Shown here in pieces: positions 1 through 10,899 of a stretch of 64,000 bases of DNA. The stretch spans positions 1 through 64,000 of the forward strand of contig JAULBX010014537.1 in assembly GCA_032358255.1 (NCBI GenBank). The letters run 5' to 3'. Position numbers and translations under genes: made by a program. This stretch comes from Heterotrichella gracilis (lineage: Eukaryota > Sar > Xanthophyceae > Tribonematales > Xanthonemataceae). Position 1 is the stretch's first letter, and each line of letters opens with the position of its first letter. The notes beneath the pieces were generated by a model. It worked only from the letters and a program-made list of their open reading frames with translations, was not told the DNA's origin and did not search any database.

Positions 1-1289
1 GTTCATTCCTGACCAGACAACGCCCTGAGTAGGGTTTCTGTTGAGTTGGCCATGCCCTAAAGTTAGGGTTCTGAAACAACATACCCAAATTGGCCTTGTT
101 TGTGGTCCTATACCAAAACTGGTCCTTCAAGGTGGGGCTATACTAGTATAGACCCTATCTGCACCCTTATACCGAACAAAACCCACTTGGCACCACTATA
201 CTAAAATACAACCAACCCCATACCAAAATTATATTATTACCCTTTATAATCCCATGAGGTTGTCGCAGCGGCTGCCGAGTTATGGCTGTAGTGCTAGCAT
301 TTCCCGAGTGATCGTGGCGCGTGACGTGAGGAGTAAAGTTTGAACCTAGTAGGTAGGTAGGCTTCAGAAAATTGTTGTAGGATCGACTTTATAGCATGCT
401 GAGTGGAATTGCAACTGTTCAGTATCACTTGTGGATGATCCTACCAATGGTGCAAACTAGGACAAAATGGGAACAGCAACCAAAGTCAGGGTTGGTCAAA
501 GCTGCTGCGCAATAAACACAATATTGCTGCAATAAAATGTAGGCCCTAGGGTACCCTAATTGATGGATTGGTGCAAGGTTGTTACTTTCTGATTCCCAAT
601 CAATTTTCAAAATTGGTTGTCAATGATCACCTTTTTTGCAATTTGTGAGACTGAGTGACTCACAATGATTGTGGAACTCGAGCAACTTACAGGTCAGAAT
701 CTGGGGGCCCTTTCGAGCTCGGAGGTCCAGCCCGGCCCGTGCCATCAAGTGTGACACACTGGCTCTCAGTGTTGTAGATTTTAAAAACGATTAGCAACTC
801 AAGATCTTGCGTGGTTGCGTCCAGGTATTCAATATGATGTAATAGCAGTTTCAGTAATTAAACTGGTTACAAAAGGCAGTGGCACTTGTATGCCATGCCA
901 TAACAAACAAACAAAAGCCATGCCATAACAATATCCAATTTAAATCTAAATAAAACCTAATTTCCAATTCCAGTATATAAGTGTTCGGAGCTCTGAGTCA
1001 GCAGTCCTGAGTGTCAAACTTCGTAATGCCACAACTGAAGTGTCTGACACTGCACAGCAAGCCACACTTTGATCCAATTTGGCCATTCCTCTGGATGGTA
1101 TTAGACCACGCAGCTGAGTCAGCCTGTGCCCACAAGTTGTAAAGCCATACCCACTGCCTCAGGTGTTCCACACGCAAACACCACCACCACCACATGCATG
1201 CACATGCCAACCCTGCCACAATCCACCACGCCCCCGCAAAGGAACAACCCTCACCACACACCGCCACCTGGCGCGCACAACCCTGGCTG
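1..1289. other. Left-edge non-coding sequence
   Basis: I see no supportable gene here. Positions 100-245 are AT-rich and contain several loose copies of a TATACCAAAA-like word, suggesting a decayed short tandem repeat. Open frames in this stretch are short and compositionally random. It lies beyond the 3' end of DDI1. Confidence 0.5.
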
Positions 1290-1580
1290 TTTTCATGTCA
1301 AACAGCAGCAATGCCGCCTGCTCCTCAATGCCCCCGCACGCCTGCATCGCCACTTCCGCCTGATGTGGCTGCACTTCGGGCATCTAGGAGCTGCAGGTGG
1401 TGATGCTGAGGCACATGGGTGCCCACATGCTGGCGCGGTAGCCCTGAGCAGGACACCTAGGCGGGGCGCGCGTGTGCAGCGCCCCTTCACATGTCAAACA
1501 GCAGCGATGCTGCCTGCTCGTTGCCCCCGCAGGCCTGCAGCACCTCTGCTGCTTGATGTGGCTGCACCCTAAGATAGGGC
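1290..1580 (-). repeat. Two decayed copies of the DDI1 terminal (UBA) exon end
   Basis: About 1292-1375 and 1488-1575 repeat, on the minus strand, the last part of the DDI1 coding sequence at 1690-1775. Recognisable residues of the UBA end (ACGG..EQAA.LLFDM) recur in both. The nearer copy keeps a stop codon at the same place, while the farther one reads through. Spacing between copies is roughly 200 bp. They could be relics of tandem duplication or, less likely, alternative 3' ends. Confidence 0.75.
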
Positions 1581-1689
1581 ACCCCGAAGCTGCAGGGGGT
1601 GATGCTAATGCACATCGGTGCCCACATGCTGGCGCGGGTAGCCCTGCGCTAGACACCTAGGCAGGGCGCGTTTGTACAATGCCCCTGGT

Positions 1690-4600
1690 TCACATGTCAA
1701 ACAGCAGCGACGCCGCCTGCTCCTCGTTGCCCCCGCAGGCCTGCAGCACCTCCGCTACTTGGTGGCGGGGGAAGCCCAGCCCCATGAGCCTCTGTATTTT
1801 GGACTCAAGCTCACTGGCTGGTGGTGCGGCTGGTGGTGGGGTGGGGGTTGGGGCGGGTGGCGGGGTGGAGGCGGGTGGCTGTGTGGCTGATGTGGTTGAT
1901 GGCCCTGCGATGGGTGGGAGGGAGGGGGACGTGGGTGATGTGGTGTGGGTGGGATGGCTGGGAGGGTGTGGATGGAAGATGGATCTGGTTAAAGTTGCCA
2001 AATAGGTGCACTATATAGCCCCATTGCATTTTTTTCTTTACCCGCACTGCCTGAAACTGCCGAAGCTGCAGACTGCCTCCCCAACCGCTGTGATAGTGCA
2101 AGCGCTCCGGCCTGATTTCATCCCCAGGGCATACTCTCAATCCCTAGACCTGACGAGATTGCTCCCACCCCCGCCCAACCCACCCCACCCTCACCAGTGA
2201 ATGGGCCTGCTTCCCTCCCCATGGAATACTCTCAATCCCTGAACCTGATAGGGATGCCCTCCACCACCACCACCACCGACCCACCCCACCCTCACCAGTG
2301 AATGCGCCCGATTCCATCCGCAGTGCGTACTATCAACCCCTAGACCTCATAGAGGCCGACCCCACCCCCACCACCCACCAGTGGACGGGCTTGCGCCAGA
2401 CGCTTCGGCCTGCTTCATCCCCAGGGCATACTCTAAATACCCCACACCTGATAAGGCTGCCTTCCCACCCCCACCACCCACCCACCCCGCCCTCACCAGT
2501 TGGCGAATTCCATTCCCAGGACCGGGTTCCCTCCCCAATGCAATATACTCTCAACCCCTACACCTGATAGGGCTGCTCCCACCACCACCCCACCCCTCAC
2601 CAGTGGATGGGCCCGCGCCGGATGTGGATGGGTTGCCCCCCTCAGCCATGAGCTCATCGGGGATCTCCTCAAAGCCGCGCTTGGGGATTTCGTGCTCGGC
2701 CAGGAAGGGCAGGGACGCGTCGCAGCTGCCGAAGGTGAGCACGTTGTGCTTCAGGTCAATGGAGCACTGCAGGGAGATGGGGTAGGAGATAAGTAACACT
2801 GCAGGGGTCAGGTTAATAGGCTAGTTGATAACTAACACATAGACAACACATAGACAACATGCCCATTGTTATAAATCGAATTCCTTTTATGTGCTCAACC
2901 AACAAGCCAGATGTCCAAAAAGCCAGTTTCCAGCTTGGGAGCCTACAATGTGAAGTCTAGATTGATTGAACTGAATATTTCTCTTGGGGACACACAGGCG
3001 GCCCCCACCCTCCCACGTGTCGTCATGCAATATGAACGAGCAGGGGCTACCTCCCCACCTAGTGTCGCTTGGGCATGTGCCAAAACCCTCGAACCCTAAA
3101 CCCTAAACCACTGACTCCCCCACCTGGTGTCGCTTCAGCATGTCCAGCCCAAACAGGAATGGCATGTCGTTGCTTTCCAAGACTGTGATGGACACGTTGG
3201 TGTAGTGGGTGCCGACCTTCAAGGGGGCCTGCAGAATTTGGGCACGCCAGGGTTTAGGAGGACCCTACTGGTGGGGTTTGTGCATAACCTAAGCCGGGAT
3301 TTGCACGACTCAGCGTTTCTCAACCCATTGAACAGAGATCAGCATGGGACTGAACATCGAGGTATGTGTAAACAGCATGCTGTGCCCATCTGGATTAGGG
3401 GATGGGGATGGGGATGGAAATGGGACCGGCACAGGGGATGATGACGGGAAGGCCGAATCTTACCACATGTATCCTGCCCAGGATCTTGCCCGAACCCACG
3501 CCCATTGCAACCCCCTGGAAGCGCTTATCCATCAGCCTCAGCAGGTTGCACTGCTCAGCGCACTCCACCGACATGATTGTCATCTGTGCGCCGCTGTCCA
3601 CAAATGCCTTGCGCGCAAACCCGTTCACTTCAAGGGAGACATAGCTGTGGAAATGAAGGGGGAGGGGAGCAGGGTGAATGGAAGCAGTGAAATGGGATGG
3701 GGATGGGGAGGGAGGGGAGTTGACAAACACCGGGATGCGCTCCCTAGCGCGGACATGATTGTCGCCTGCGTGCTGCTGTCCACAAAGGCCTTGCGGGCCA
3801 CCCCGGTCACCTTGAGGGACAAATAGGCATGAAAACAAACAGGGTCTGCCCTCCTGCCTGCGCGAAGCACAACGCCAAACCCAACCAGGACCATGCGTGC
3901 ATATGCAAAACACCGGCACCACCCCACCATCCGCATCCACAATGCTAGAGGGGACAGGAGTTGCGCGGGATGTGAGGTTGCTTGGAAACAAGCGCAGCAT
4001 CACCTTGTGCTGCCCTCGCCCCCACCACAGCATTTCAGGCACAGCCGGCGGCCAGCGAGCTGGCTTCAGCAACCAACGCAAGATAAATGAAACGTGTTCC
4101 TACTACTCCACTTGCTGGCTAGCACAACTAGCTGTGCTGTTTTACAAGCCAAAACAAATGCAAACAAAGATGAGCAAGGACTAACTGCAGCAGACCCAGC
4201 AGGGGCACGTACAGCATGTGGACTTGGCCGAACACCTCCGGAGTGTGCTCGTACGCCAGCTCCATGTTTTCGTCAATGGCCTTTTGCTGCAGCTCCTGGA
4301 GGAGGCGTGCCTGGAGCGAGGAGGGGGAAGGGGGAGCAACAATCATTATTTTCAACATGCATGTGACTAATCATTTATTGTTCCCAATGGCTGCTCACCT
4401 TGCTCCTGAACGGGAATGAATGTAATGATATAACACAGATGTAATGTTATAGATTATTTTAATAACCTCACCTGCACTTCTGGGTCCAGCGGGTCGAATG
4501 GTCGGTCCGGCACCTGCTGCGCCTGCTGCTGCCCCATCGCCTGCTGCAGGCGCATCATCTCCTGGGCAAAGCGAGGCACATCGTTGCGCTCCATGGCCTC

Positions 4601-5759
4601 CAGGGCGCCAGGTGCCGCAACTGCCAGCTGGGCTCGCGCCTGAGGGTGGGGAGTAGGTTAGGATTGAGGTTAACGTTTTTGCTAGGGTGTGCTTGTGTAT
4701 GGGGCTGTCCCAGGGTAGGGTGATATGTGCATGTCATGGCAGCTAGCACAATTTTAGCTTAATCGACAAGCCACAACCCCTACCTTGATGTACATGCATC
4801 CAACCATGGGATCCAGGGTACACTAATATACCCCTGGATTGGTGAGTAATATTTGTATACCCCTGACGCCTGCAACAGATGGCAGCCTTGCACATGAGAC
4901 GCCAAGCATTTCCAACCCTGTCTATGTAATACCTGAGGGTTGTTGCGCAAAAAATGTTTAGGGTTTATAGCGTAGGGTTTCGAGTTTAGGGTAGTTTTGT
5001 ACCTGTGGGTTGTTGCGCAAGAACTCCATCATCTGCTGCGGCGTGGGCATGGCGCCCTGCTGTGCCCCCATGCCTTGGGAGGCCCCGCCGCCTTGCCGCT
5101 GGGGCTGGGGGCGGACCAGCATGATGAGGTCACCGGACCGAACGCCTGCCGCTGACAGCATGGCGCTGCAGGTGGGTGTGTAGGGTTTAGGGTTAGGGTT
5201 TAGGGTTGTCGGGTTTGGCTGACAAGGTGGCGCTGCAGGTGGGTTTGGGGAGGGGTGAGGTGTGGGTGAGGTACGCCCCGCGCTAAAAATTCTGATATGC
5301 TTCATGGCCCAGGCAATTGTGGTCATGAGGGGTTGTGCTGGCTGGCAAACATTCATCAAAACAGAATTTTTGTCTCTCATCTTCACATGTTCAAACAATG
5401 AGCACTGCTGGCCCGTCAGCAAACTATGCCAGATAGAATATGGGTATCAATTGCATACTTGTCCTGGAGTGGGGCGGCATTGAAGAGCAGAGTTTGTTGC
5501 TCTGGTGCAATGTCAGTCTCCGCTTGTAGAATGGCTTTGAGCGTTGCAACGGTTTCAGAGTCATCCACCTACAGAAAAGTAGCAGATTCAAATTGATAGT
5601 AGGCATTTACGGGCACACCAGCTGGTAAACGCAGGGCTCTTCGAAACCCAGAAAACCTAGTGCTGGCAGGTGACAGGGGTGAGTGAGCGTGTGAAAGCCA
5701 CAAGAACCCACCTCTATGGGGATGATCCGCTCATCGTCGGTTGTCACAGTCAATTGCAT
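1690..5759 (-). CDS. DDI1: DDI1-type ubiquitin shuttle and aspartic protease (UBL-RVP-UBA)
   Basis: DNA-damage-inducible protein 1 family: a proteasome shuttle that binds ubiquitin and carries a retropepsin-like protease; cytosol/nucleus (family knowledge). Exons (minus): 5712-5759, 5459-5568, 5003-5165, 4472-4639, 4213-4310, 3464-3644, 3124-3228, 2601-2766, 1690-1904. Every junction keeps frame and uses GT/AG, giving 417 residues, the usual size. Residues 1-72 form a UBL fold starting MQLTV. Residues ~190-300 are the protease with catalytic motif DSGAQ (Asp212), the family words LLRLMDKRFQGVA and ILGRIHV, then LFGLDMLKRHQ. A Pro-rich linker leads to a C-terminal UBA (MGLGFPRHQVAEVLQACGG, ~378-415). 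All family hallmarks are present, so it is probably catalytically competent. Introns contain decayed copies of exon ends, listed separately. Confidence 0.95.
2095..2620 (-). repeat. Tandem repeat carrying exon 8 donor-site copies
   Basis: The last DDI1 intron holds about five units of ~100-120 bp. Each repeats the end of exon 8 and its 5' splice site (on the plus strand the word CTCACCAGTG recurs near 2188, 2291, 2378, 2492 and 2595), followed by a CTCAA-CCCTA-ACCTGATAG segment and C/A-rich sequence. Only the most upstream copy, at 2601, joins in frame with the terminal exon at 1904. Confidence 0.8.
3755..3840 (-). pseudogene. Decayed duplicate of the DDI1 protease active-site exon
   Basis: This lies about 190 bp upstream (in gene sense) of the real exon 3464-3644. 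The minus strand reads YLSLKVTGVARKAFVDSS, then TQATIMSA, matching YVSLEVNGFARKAFVDSG, then AQMTIMSV in the functional exon. The catalytic triplet DSG is DSS here, and the similarity stops before the rest of the domain. No AG acceptor precedes it where the true exon has CCACAG, so it is probably not spliced in. Confidence 0.75.
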
Positions 5760-5770
5760 TGTGCGCTCCT

Positions 5771-5847
5771 GTCCAAGCAAGGGGTATATAGAAAGAGAAG
5801 ATGCAGAGGATGAAGATGCTCTCTTTCTATATACCCCTTGGTCCAAG
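5771..5847. mobile_element. 63-bp fold-back element with 7-bp target-site duplication
   Basis: A perfect 20-bp inverted repeat (left arm 5778-5797, right arm 5821-5840, arm CAAGGGGTATATAGAAAGAG) encloses a 23-nt loop. It is bounded on both sides by the 7-bp direct repeat GTCCAAG (5771-5777 and 5841-5847). Arms plus direct repeats are the signature of a very small inserted MITE-like element. It sits 12 bp upstream of the DDI1 start codon, so it probably lies in the 5' UTR or core promoter and could form a hairpin in the transcript. Confidence 0.75.
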
Positions 5848-6966
5848 TGCAAAATTCGAAGTGGGTTAGACCACTGTACCGGCGGCTGAGGTGTTCCTAG
5901 GTACCCAAGCAGTTGAAGTTGCTGGCCTGCAAAAGGATGCCATCGTGTCAACCCTCATTCAAGGGCTCTCGAGCAAAGAACCAGCGCCCACCGTCTATGT
6001 ATAACATATTGCATGCTTTCAGTTAATATGGCCAAGATACCCCTCTTGCACGAGCAGTGTGAGGTCAGATCTCACAGTGAGGCCAGGCATGCAACAACAT
6101 GCCATAAACCAAAAACCATGCATTAATACTGCAAAATGCTACGCCTCGTACACAGACCCTGTTAAGAATGAAGAGAAGATGCAGGGGTGTGTTCTGGCCT
6201 TTCAAGAAGCAGCCCTGGTTTCGACCTCCTGATGTTGAAATGGACCTTAGCACTGCACGGATTCACCTAGCACCCAAAACCAGCAAGCCCCCAAAACCAC
6301 ACGAAACAAGAACTGTACATCAACCAAGGTGTGATGGGTGTGCAAAAGCAGATGACATATATGTATCAGAGGCTCCAATGTTCAACCCACATGACCCACA
6401 TATGCAACAGAATTGCTCGCAAGGTCGTATCGAGTCTAAGCGTCAACTTGCAACCCACTGCTCGAAGTAACACTGCAAACGACCTAGAGCTGCAGTGTCA
6501 CTGACTCGCACCAAGGTTAAACGTCCCAGAGATTGGTCCAAGGTCCAAGGTCCTTCCCACAGCGTGTGCACCACAGGCCAAGGTTGTTACTCAAGTACTG
6601 TGCTCCACCTCAAAGCATGCAGGTAACTGAAGAGTTTATGCAGAATGGGCAGCACAAGTGTTGCAAATAAGCAGGAAACTGTTCAAACAACTTGTTTGCT
6701 GAGCATGCAATGGTTGGTGCCCGTTTCACCTATTTATATACTGCCCCTTGATGGAAAGGTTGCTCGCTGATTGTCCCAGTTCAGCTTCACGAGCAGCAGT
6801 AGATGGGTTTCAGCCGCCCAATAAGAGAAAATACACCACTATGCATACTGTGGGTGATCAGGTGTCGGAGGCGGTTACCGAAATGCGATGCATGCTGCAA
6901 CACTTTCTTGGCTAGATGAGTGTAGACATTAAGTTGGTACCACAGTCCGTGCTAATGCCTTAAGAC
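5848..6966. other. Intergenic region between divergent DDI1 and PF16
   Basis: This is about 1.1 kb between two divergently transcribed genes and presumably carries both promoters. I found no coding exon, tRNA or tandem repeat. A TATTTATATA word at 6731-6740 is a possible TATA-like element for the plus-strand gene, about 230 bp upstream of its ATG; this is weak. Confidence 0.4.
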
Positions 6967-9900
6967 ATGACTTCGAGAACCATACTTCAAGTTTTTGAGA
7001 AGTACCAGAAGGGGCGTGTCACCTTTGTGGGGGCTATCGCTGAACTTGCAAAGAGCCCACAGGTAAACATCGGCATGTGGGAATGCTGTGCGCTGGACCA
7101 AGTGCAGTGTGCAGGAGCTTTGCCAGAGCGGAAGTGTTAAGTTTCATTTGAAAAATTTCCGCGGAAATAAATGTCTTTGCTTTGGGTGTTCTTATGCAAC
7201 TTTCTGTTCTGAAGTTGCCCAACTGCTGTCCCGCAGAATGTAGAGATACTGAAAGAAGCAGGTGCACTGCAAATCCTTCACCCTCTATTGTTGGACCACG
7301 TCCCCAGGTTTGTGTGTTTCAGAACTTATATCACAGCAGTTCTATGCTTGATAGCTTTGCTTGTGGGGCAGACTGAATATACATGTTATAATCTTGATCT
7401 ATACATACTTTTTGTTGGCAGTGTTCAGCATGCTGCTGCGATGGCCTTGGGGCGGCTGGCCAACAACAGCACAGAAATGGCGGAGGATGTTGTGAAGCTT
7501 GATGTCCTCAGACATCTGGTAACCATTTCTTCCTGACTAGATTGCCCGGCTGTTTGTGATTGCCATATTGTACGACTGGCACAGGGCGTTGGGCCTGTTT
7601 GTCTGTCTATACAAGCCCTATTGTGCTCCTAGGCCTAAGCAAGTAAACAGCATCAAACATGTGTAGTAGAAATATAAGAACAACAGTTTCTGTGATTAGT
7701 ACTGCTGCTGCTGGTCGCAGACACACGCGCTCACCAGCGACAACCGGCACTGCAAGCAAGCAGCAGCATACTGCCTTCGGTCCATTGCAAAGCACAACCT
7801 GGGACTGGCACTGCAAGCACTTGATGCTGGATGCCTACCCGGATTGATCCGGGGCCTGGAGGAATTTGACCCACTGGTCCGGGAATCTGCAGCATGGACT
7901 GTTGGTTGCATTGCCACCCACGCGACAGAGCTGGCGCAGCGAGTAGTGGATGCAGGGGCTGTGCCGCTGCTGGTGCTGTGTGCCCAGGTATGCAGCTGCA
8001 CCCATGACCGCATCACGCTAGTAGTGATCATTATGTTTTCAACAATGCAACTGCCCCGGTCTTATGTATCGCAGTTGCTGGGATGATCTAGATGATCGAC
8101 TATGCGCTGGGTAATATATCGACTACCCTGTGTTGTGTGGGTGTGCACAAGGAGCCTGAGCTGACCCTGAAGGGACAGGGGCCTCAGGCATGGGCGGAAT
8201 TGCCAAGAAAAAAATTGTGAAACAAAACTTGTTGCCTTTCCTCTACCCAGTGTGCAAGAGCGCGCAGCATGCACCTCCCATTCCTTCATTTCTTGCAGTC
8301 GATTTTATTCATGACTTTTTGCATACCAGGAGCCTGAGCTGACCCTGAAAAGAACAGCGGCCTCAGCTCTGGGCGACATCGCCAAGCACACGCCCGACCT
8401 TGCGCAGACGGTGATGGACGCAGATGCCATCCGCCACGTGGCGCCCCTGGTGCTGCATGCGGACGGCAAGGTGAAGCACAAGGCGTGCGCGTTCCTTGCA
8501 GCCATTGCCAAGCACAGCGTCCAGGTGGGGAATAAATAGAGTAAACCACTAATAAATATATGTAATTGATACTTTTATCTTCTTTATTGTGGGGCCAATG
8601 TGGCTCCATTAATTCACAGAGTTTTTGTAAGGGGGGTAAAGTGCCTCCAACAATCTTGCGAGCCCGGGTTGGTTCCCTGAATGTGACTGCCAAATAAAAT
8701 CTTGTAAAAATCTTGTAAGTCTTGTAATAGCCAATTCAGTCCATTATTGCATTGCATCTGTTTGATGATTAACAAGTGAAGCAAAATGTTAGGAACATCA
8801 CACACATGTGCCACATGCATGGAGTTCACTACCACAATCATTTTCACACACCATTGCACCCTCTCCCTTGGCCTAAGTTCTGCAGCCTGTCCTTGAGATC
8901 CTGATTCTGAAGACCAATTGTCCCACATTATGAAACCTGCACAAACCGGCCAACAATCCTGACCTACATGCATTTAGTTCCAAACCCCACCCCACAGCAT
9001 TTACCCCCCTCTGCAGCATGCGGAGGCAGTGGTGGCAGCAGACGTGTTCCCACGCCTGCTCACATGCCTCAAATTCCCAGACGATGCCGTCAAAAAGGCT
9101 GCCGCCACTGTCATCCGGGATGTGGTCAAGCACTCTGTTGAGCTAGCGCAACTGGTGGCGGACTTCGGCACCCCCGCCATCCTCACAGATTTCCTGAACG
9201 AGGTCAAGGGCAACACCCGCATCCCGGGGATCATGGCGCTGGGCTTCATGGCGGCGTTTTCCCCCGACATGGCCATGGTGCGGTACACAGCAGGTGTTTC
9301 CTGTTTATAACACATTTTAAATCCATTTATTGCATTGAATTCAAAGGATTTTGATCACAAATTTCCGTTTTTTACATTAGCGAGCTTCCTATAAATGTAG
9401 GCCCAGGATTGTAGACCCACAAAGACTAGCCAAGAAAAGAATGTATACTCGTTTGTTGACTGTATACACAATTTCTAGGGGGAAAAGCTCCGCGCTGCAT
9501 GTGCACGTCCGCATTTTGGCTCTCCTGCTGTAATGTGTGTAACTAGCTGTAACAGTCCCATGATGTTTGTGGGCGCAGGGCGTGATCGAGGCAGGTGCGG
9601 TGCTGCCCCTGTCAGTGGGACTTGCAGAGGAGGTTGAGGGTCACATCAGGAGCGTGCTGGCGTGGTGCGTGGGGCAGATCGGCAGGCACTCCACGCTGCA
9701 CGCCAAGGCGGTGGCGGATGCGGGGGTGCTGGCGCATCTGGTGAGGACCAAGTGCATGTGCAGGGTATAGGGTTTGGGGTATGCATGAACAGGGTTTCAC
9801 AGGAGCATGCGCATGCCATACGCAGGTGGCAGCTGCAGGGGTTTTGGCACATCTGATGAGGACATGTGCTGGGTAAGGGGTGTGCTTGCATTGGCAAAGG

Positions 9901-10899
9901 CACGCCCTGCCCAGGTGATGTCACATCACAGTGCATGCCTCATATCATCTCCAACCCCTCGCACTTTGTACCTCCCCCTCACCAGGTGACCTACGAGGGT
10001 GACCCTGGCAGCGACGCCGACCTGCGCTCCATGTGCAAGAAGTCGCTCAAGGCAATCATTGGGCAGCTGGACTCCAGCTGGTGCACAGGTGAGGGGCTGG
10101 TGGTGGTTGGGGTTTGGATGGATGGAGGGGTTGGGGATTGAGGGCTGGGGCGTGGTGCTTTGACTTGGATTGGCATGACATACTGGCTCCGGCCAAGTCA
10201 TACTGGCTCCGGCCGCCGTACGATGTAGCAGATTCTCTGATGATGTGCACTGAGTACACTGTTCAGCTCGTGCGCCTGCCAATTGCAAGCTGCGTACGCC
10301 GCATGGTTTGGTATCCACCCACCCCCTTCCTCCCTCCTGGTGTCCCCACACCACACATGAATGCACCCAACCAATATGGTAGGGGGAACAGTGGACAGTA
10401 GGGCAACACCGTTCCCCTCATTAAATCCTCATCCTTGACCAACACGCCTGTTCAAGGCCAGGCTGCGTAGATATTTAATTATTCATTTCCACCCTTGCCC
10501 CCTAAGAACCTGCCTGAGAAGGTGATGCAGCTGCATTTAACTCACGTGGCTGGCACATGATGCCGATTCAAGCTAAATACGGCGCATATGCATGGTTCGG
10601 TATCCATTCACCCCTCTTTTCCCCCTCTCCACCCCAGGAACTTGCCCGAAAGTGTGATGCAGCTGGTGCTACAGCGCGCGGGGTCAGCCCTGTCGGGCAA
10701 CCCCCTGGGGCGCATGCTGTTTGTGCGCAGCGGGGCGCTGGCGCTGGTACAGCAAATGGGCGAGGCGCCCGACAGCCCGCTCAAGCCCGCGGTGGAGGGG
10801 GTGAATGCAAACTTCCCTGATGAGGTGGTGCGGCACTACAGCCCCTCCTACTCACAGGCGCTGCTGCAGAAGCTGGGGGCCATGCAGACCAGCGCATGA
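6967..10899 (+). CDS. PF16: PF16/SPAG6 armadillo-repeat protein of the axonemal central apparatus
   Basis: PF16 (SPAG6 in animals) stabilises the C1 microtubule of the ciliary central pair (family knowledge), so the organism builds 9+2 flagella. Exons: 6967-7062, 7237-7307, 7422-7518, 7721-7987, 8330-8524, 9017-9277, 9579-9740, 9986-10088 and the terminal exon 10638-10899. The product begins MTSRTILQVFEKYQKGR and contains successive armadillo repeats (ALGRLANNS, AAAYCLRSIAKH, AAWTVGCIATH, ASALGDIAKHTPDLAQ, GIMALGFMAAFS, VLAWCVGQIGRHS), ending in the family hallmark VVRHYSPSYSQALLQKLG. The junction between 10088 and 10638 does not close in frame as I read it. A short exon of about ten residues (equivalent to LEPLLHDAPP in the family) is probably missing from my model, perhaps near 10200-10290. 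Several introns hold decayed copies of neighbouring exon ends. Confidence 0.93.
8148..8220 (+). repeat. Decayed copy of PF16 exon 5 start
   Basis: The sequence GAGCCTGAGCTGACCCTGAA and the following GCCTCAG..TGGGCG..ATTGCCAAG recur here, about 180 bp upstream of the true exon at 8330. Frame is lost after the first codons. The copy lies inside the intron, on the acceptor side of the parent exon. Confidence 0.75.
9815..9885 (+). repeat. Decayed copy of PF16 exon 7 end and donor
   Basis: About 100 bp downstream of the exon 7 donor (9741), the segment GGTGGC.GCTGCAGGGGTTTTGGCACATCTGATGAGGAC repeats the parent GTGGCGGATGCGGGGGTGCTGGCGCATCTG and its donor GTGAGGAC. The GT of the donor has become AT, so this copy cannot act as a canonical splice site. 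(Sequences shown in pieces of the two loci.). Confidence 0.6.
10500..10560 (+). repeat. Decayed copy of the start of the PF16 terminal exon
   Basis: AAGAACCTGCCTGAGAAGG, then TGATGCAGCTG, at 10504-10533 mirrors GGAACTTGCCCGAAAGTG, then TGATGCAGCTG, at the start of the last exon. Flanking intron sequence is duplicated too: a GCATGGTTTGGTATCCA word at 10302-10318 recurs as GCATGGTTCGGTATCCA near 10590. Confidence 0.65.

Noticed and set aside
1126-2018. Long plus-strand frames over the DDI1 3' region
   Set aside because: They are antisense shadows of the UBA exon and its copies. Their residues are low-complexity, and the minus strand explains the region.
10190-10305. Candidate missing PF16 exon (CTCGTGCGCCTGCCAATTGC region)
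   Set aside because: No acceptor/donor pair here restores frame between 10088 and 10638, so I left the junction unresolved.
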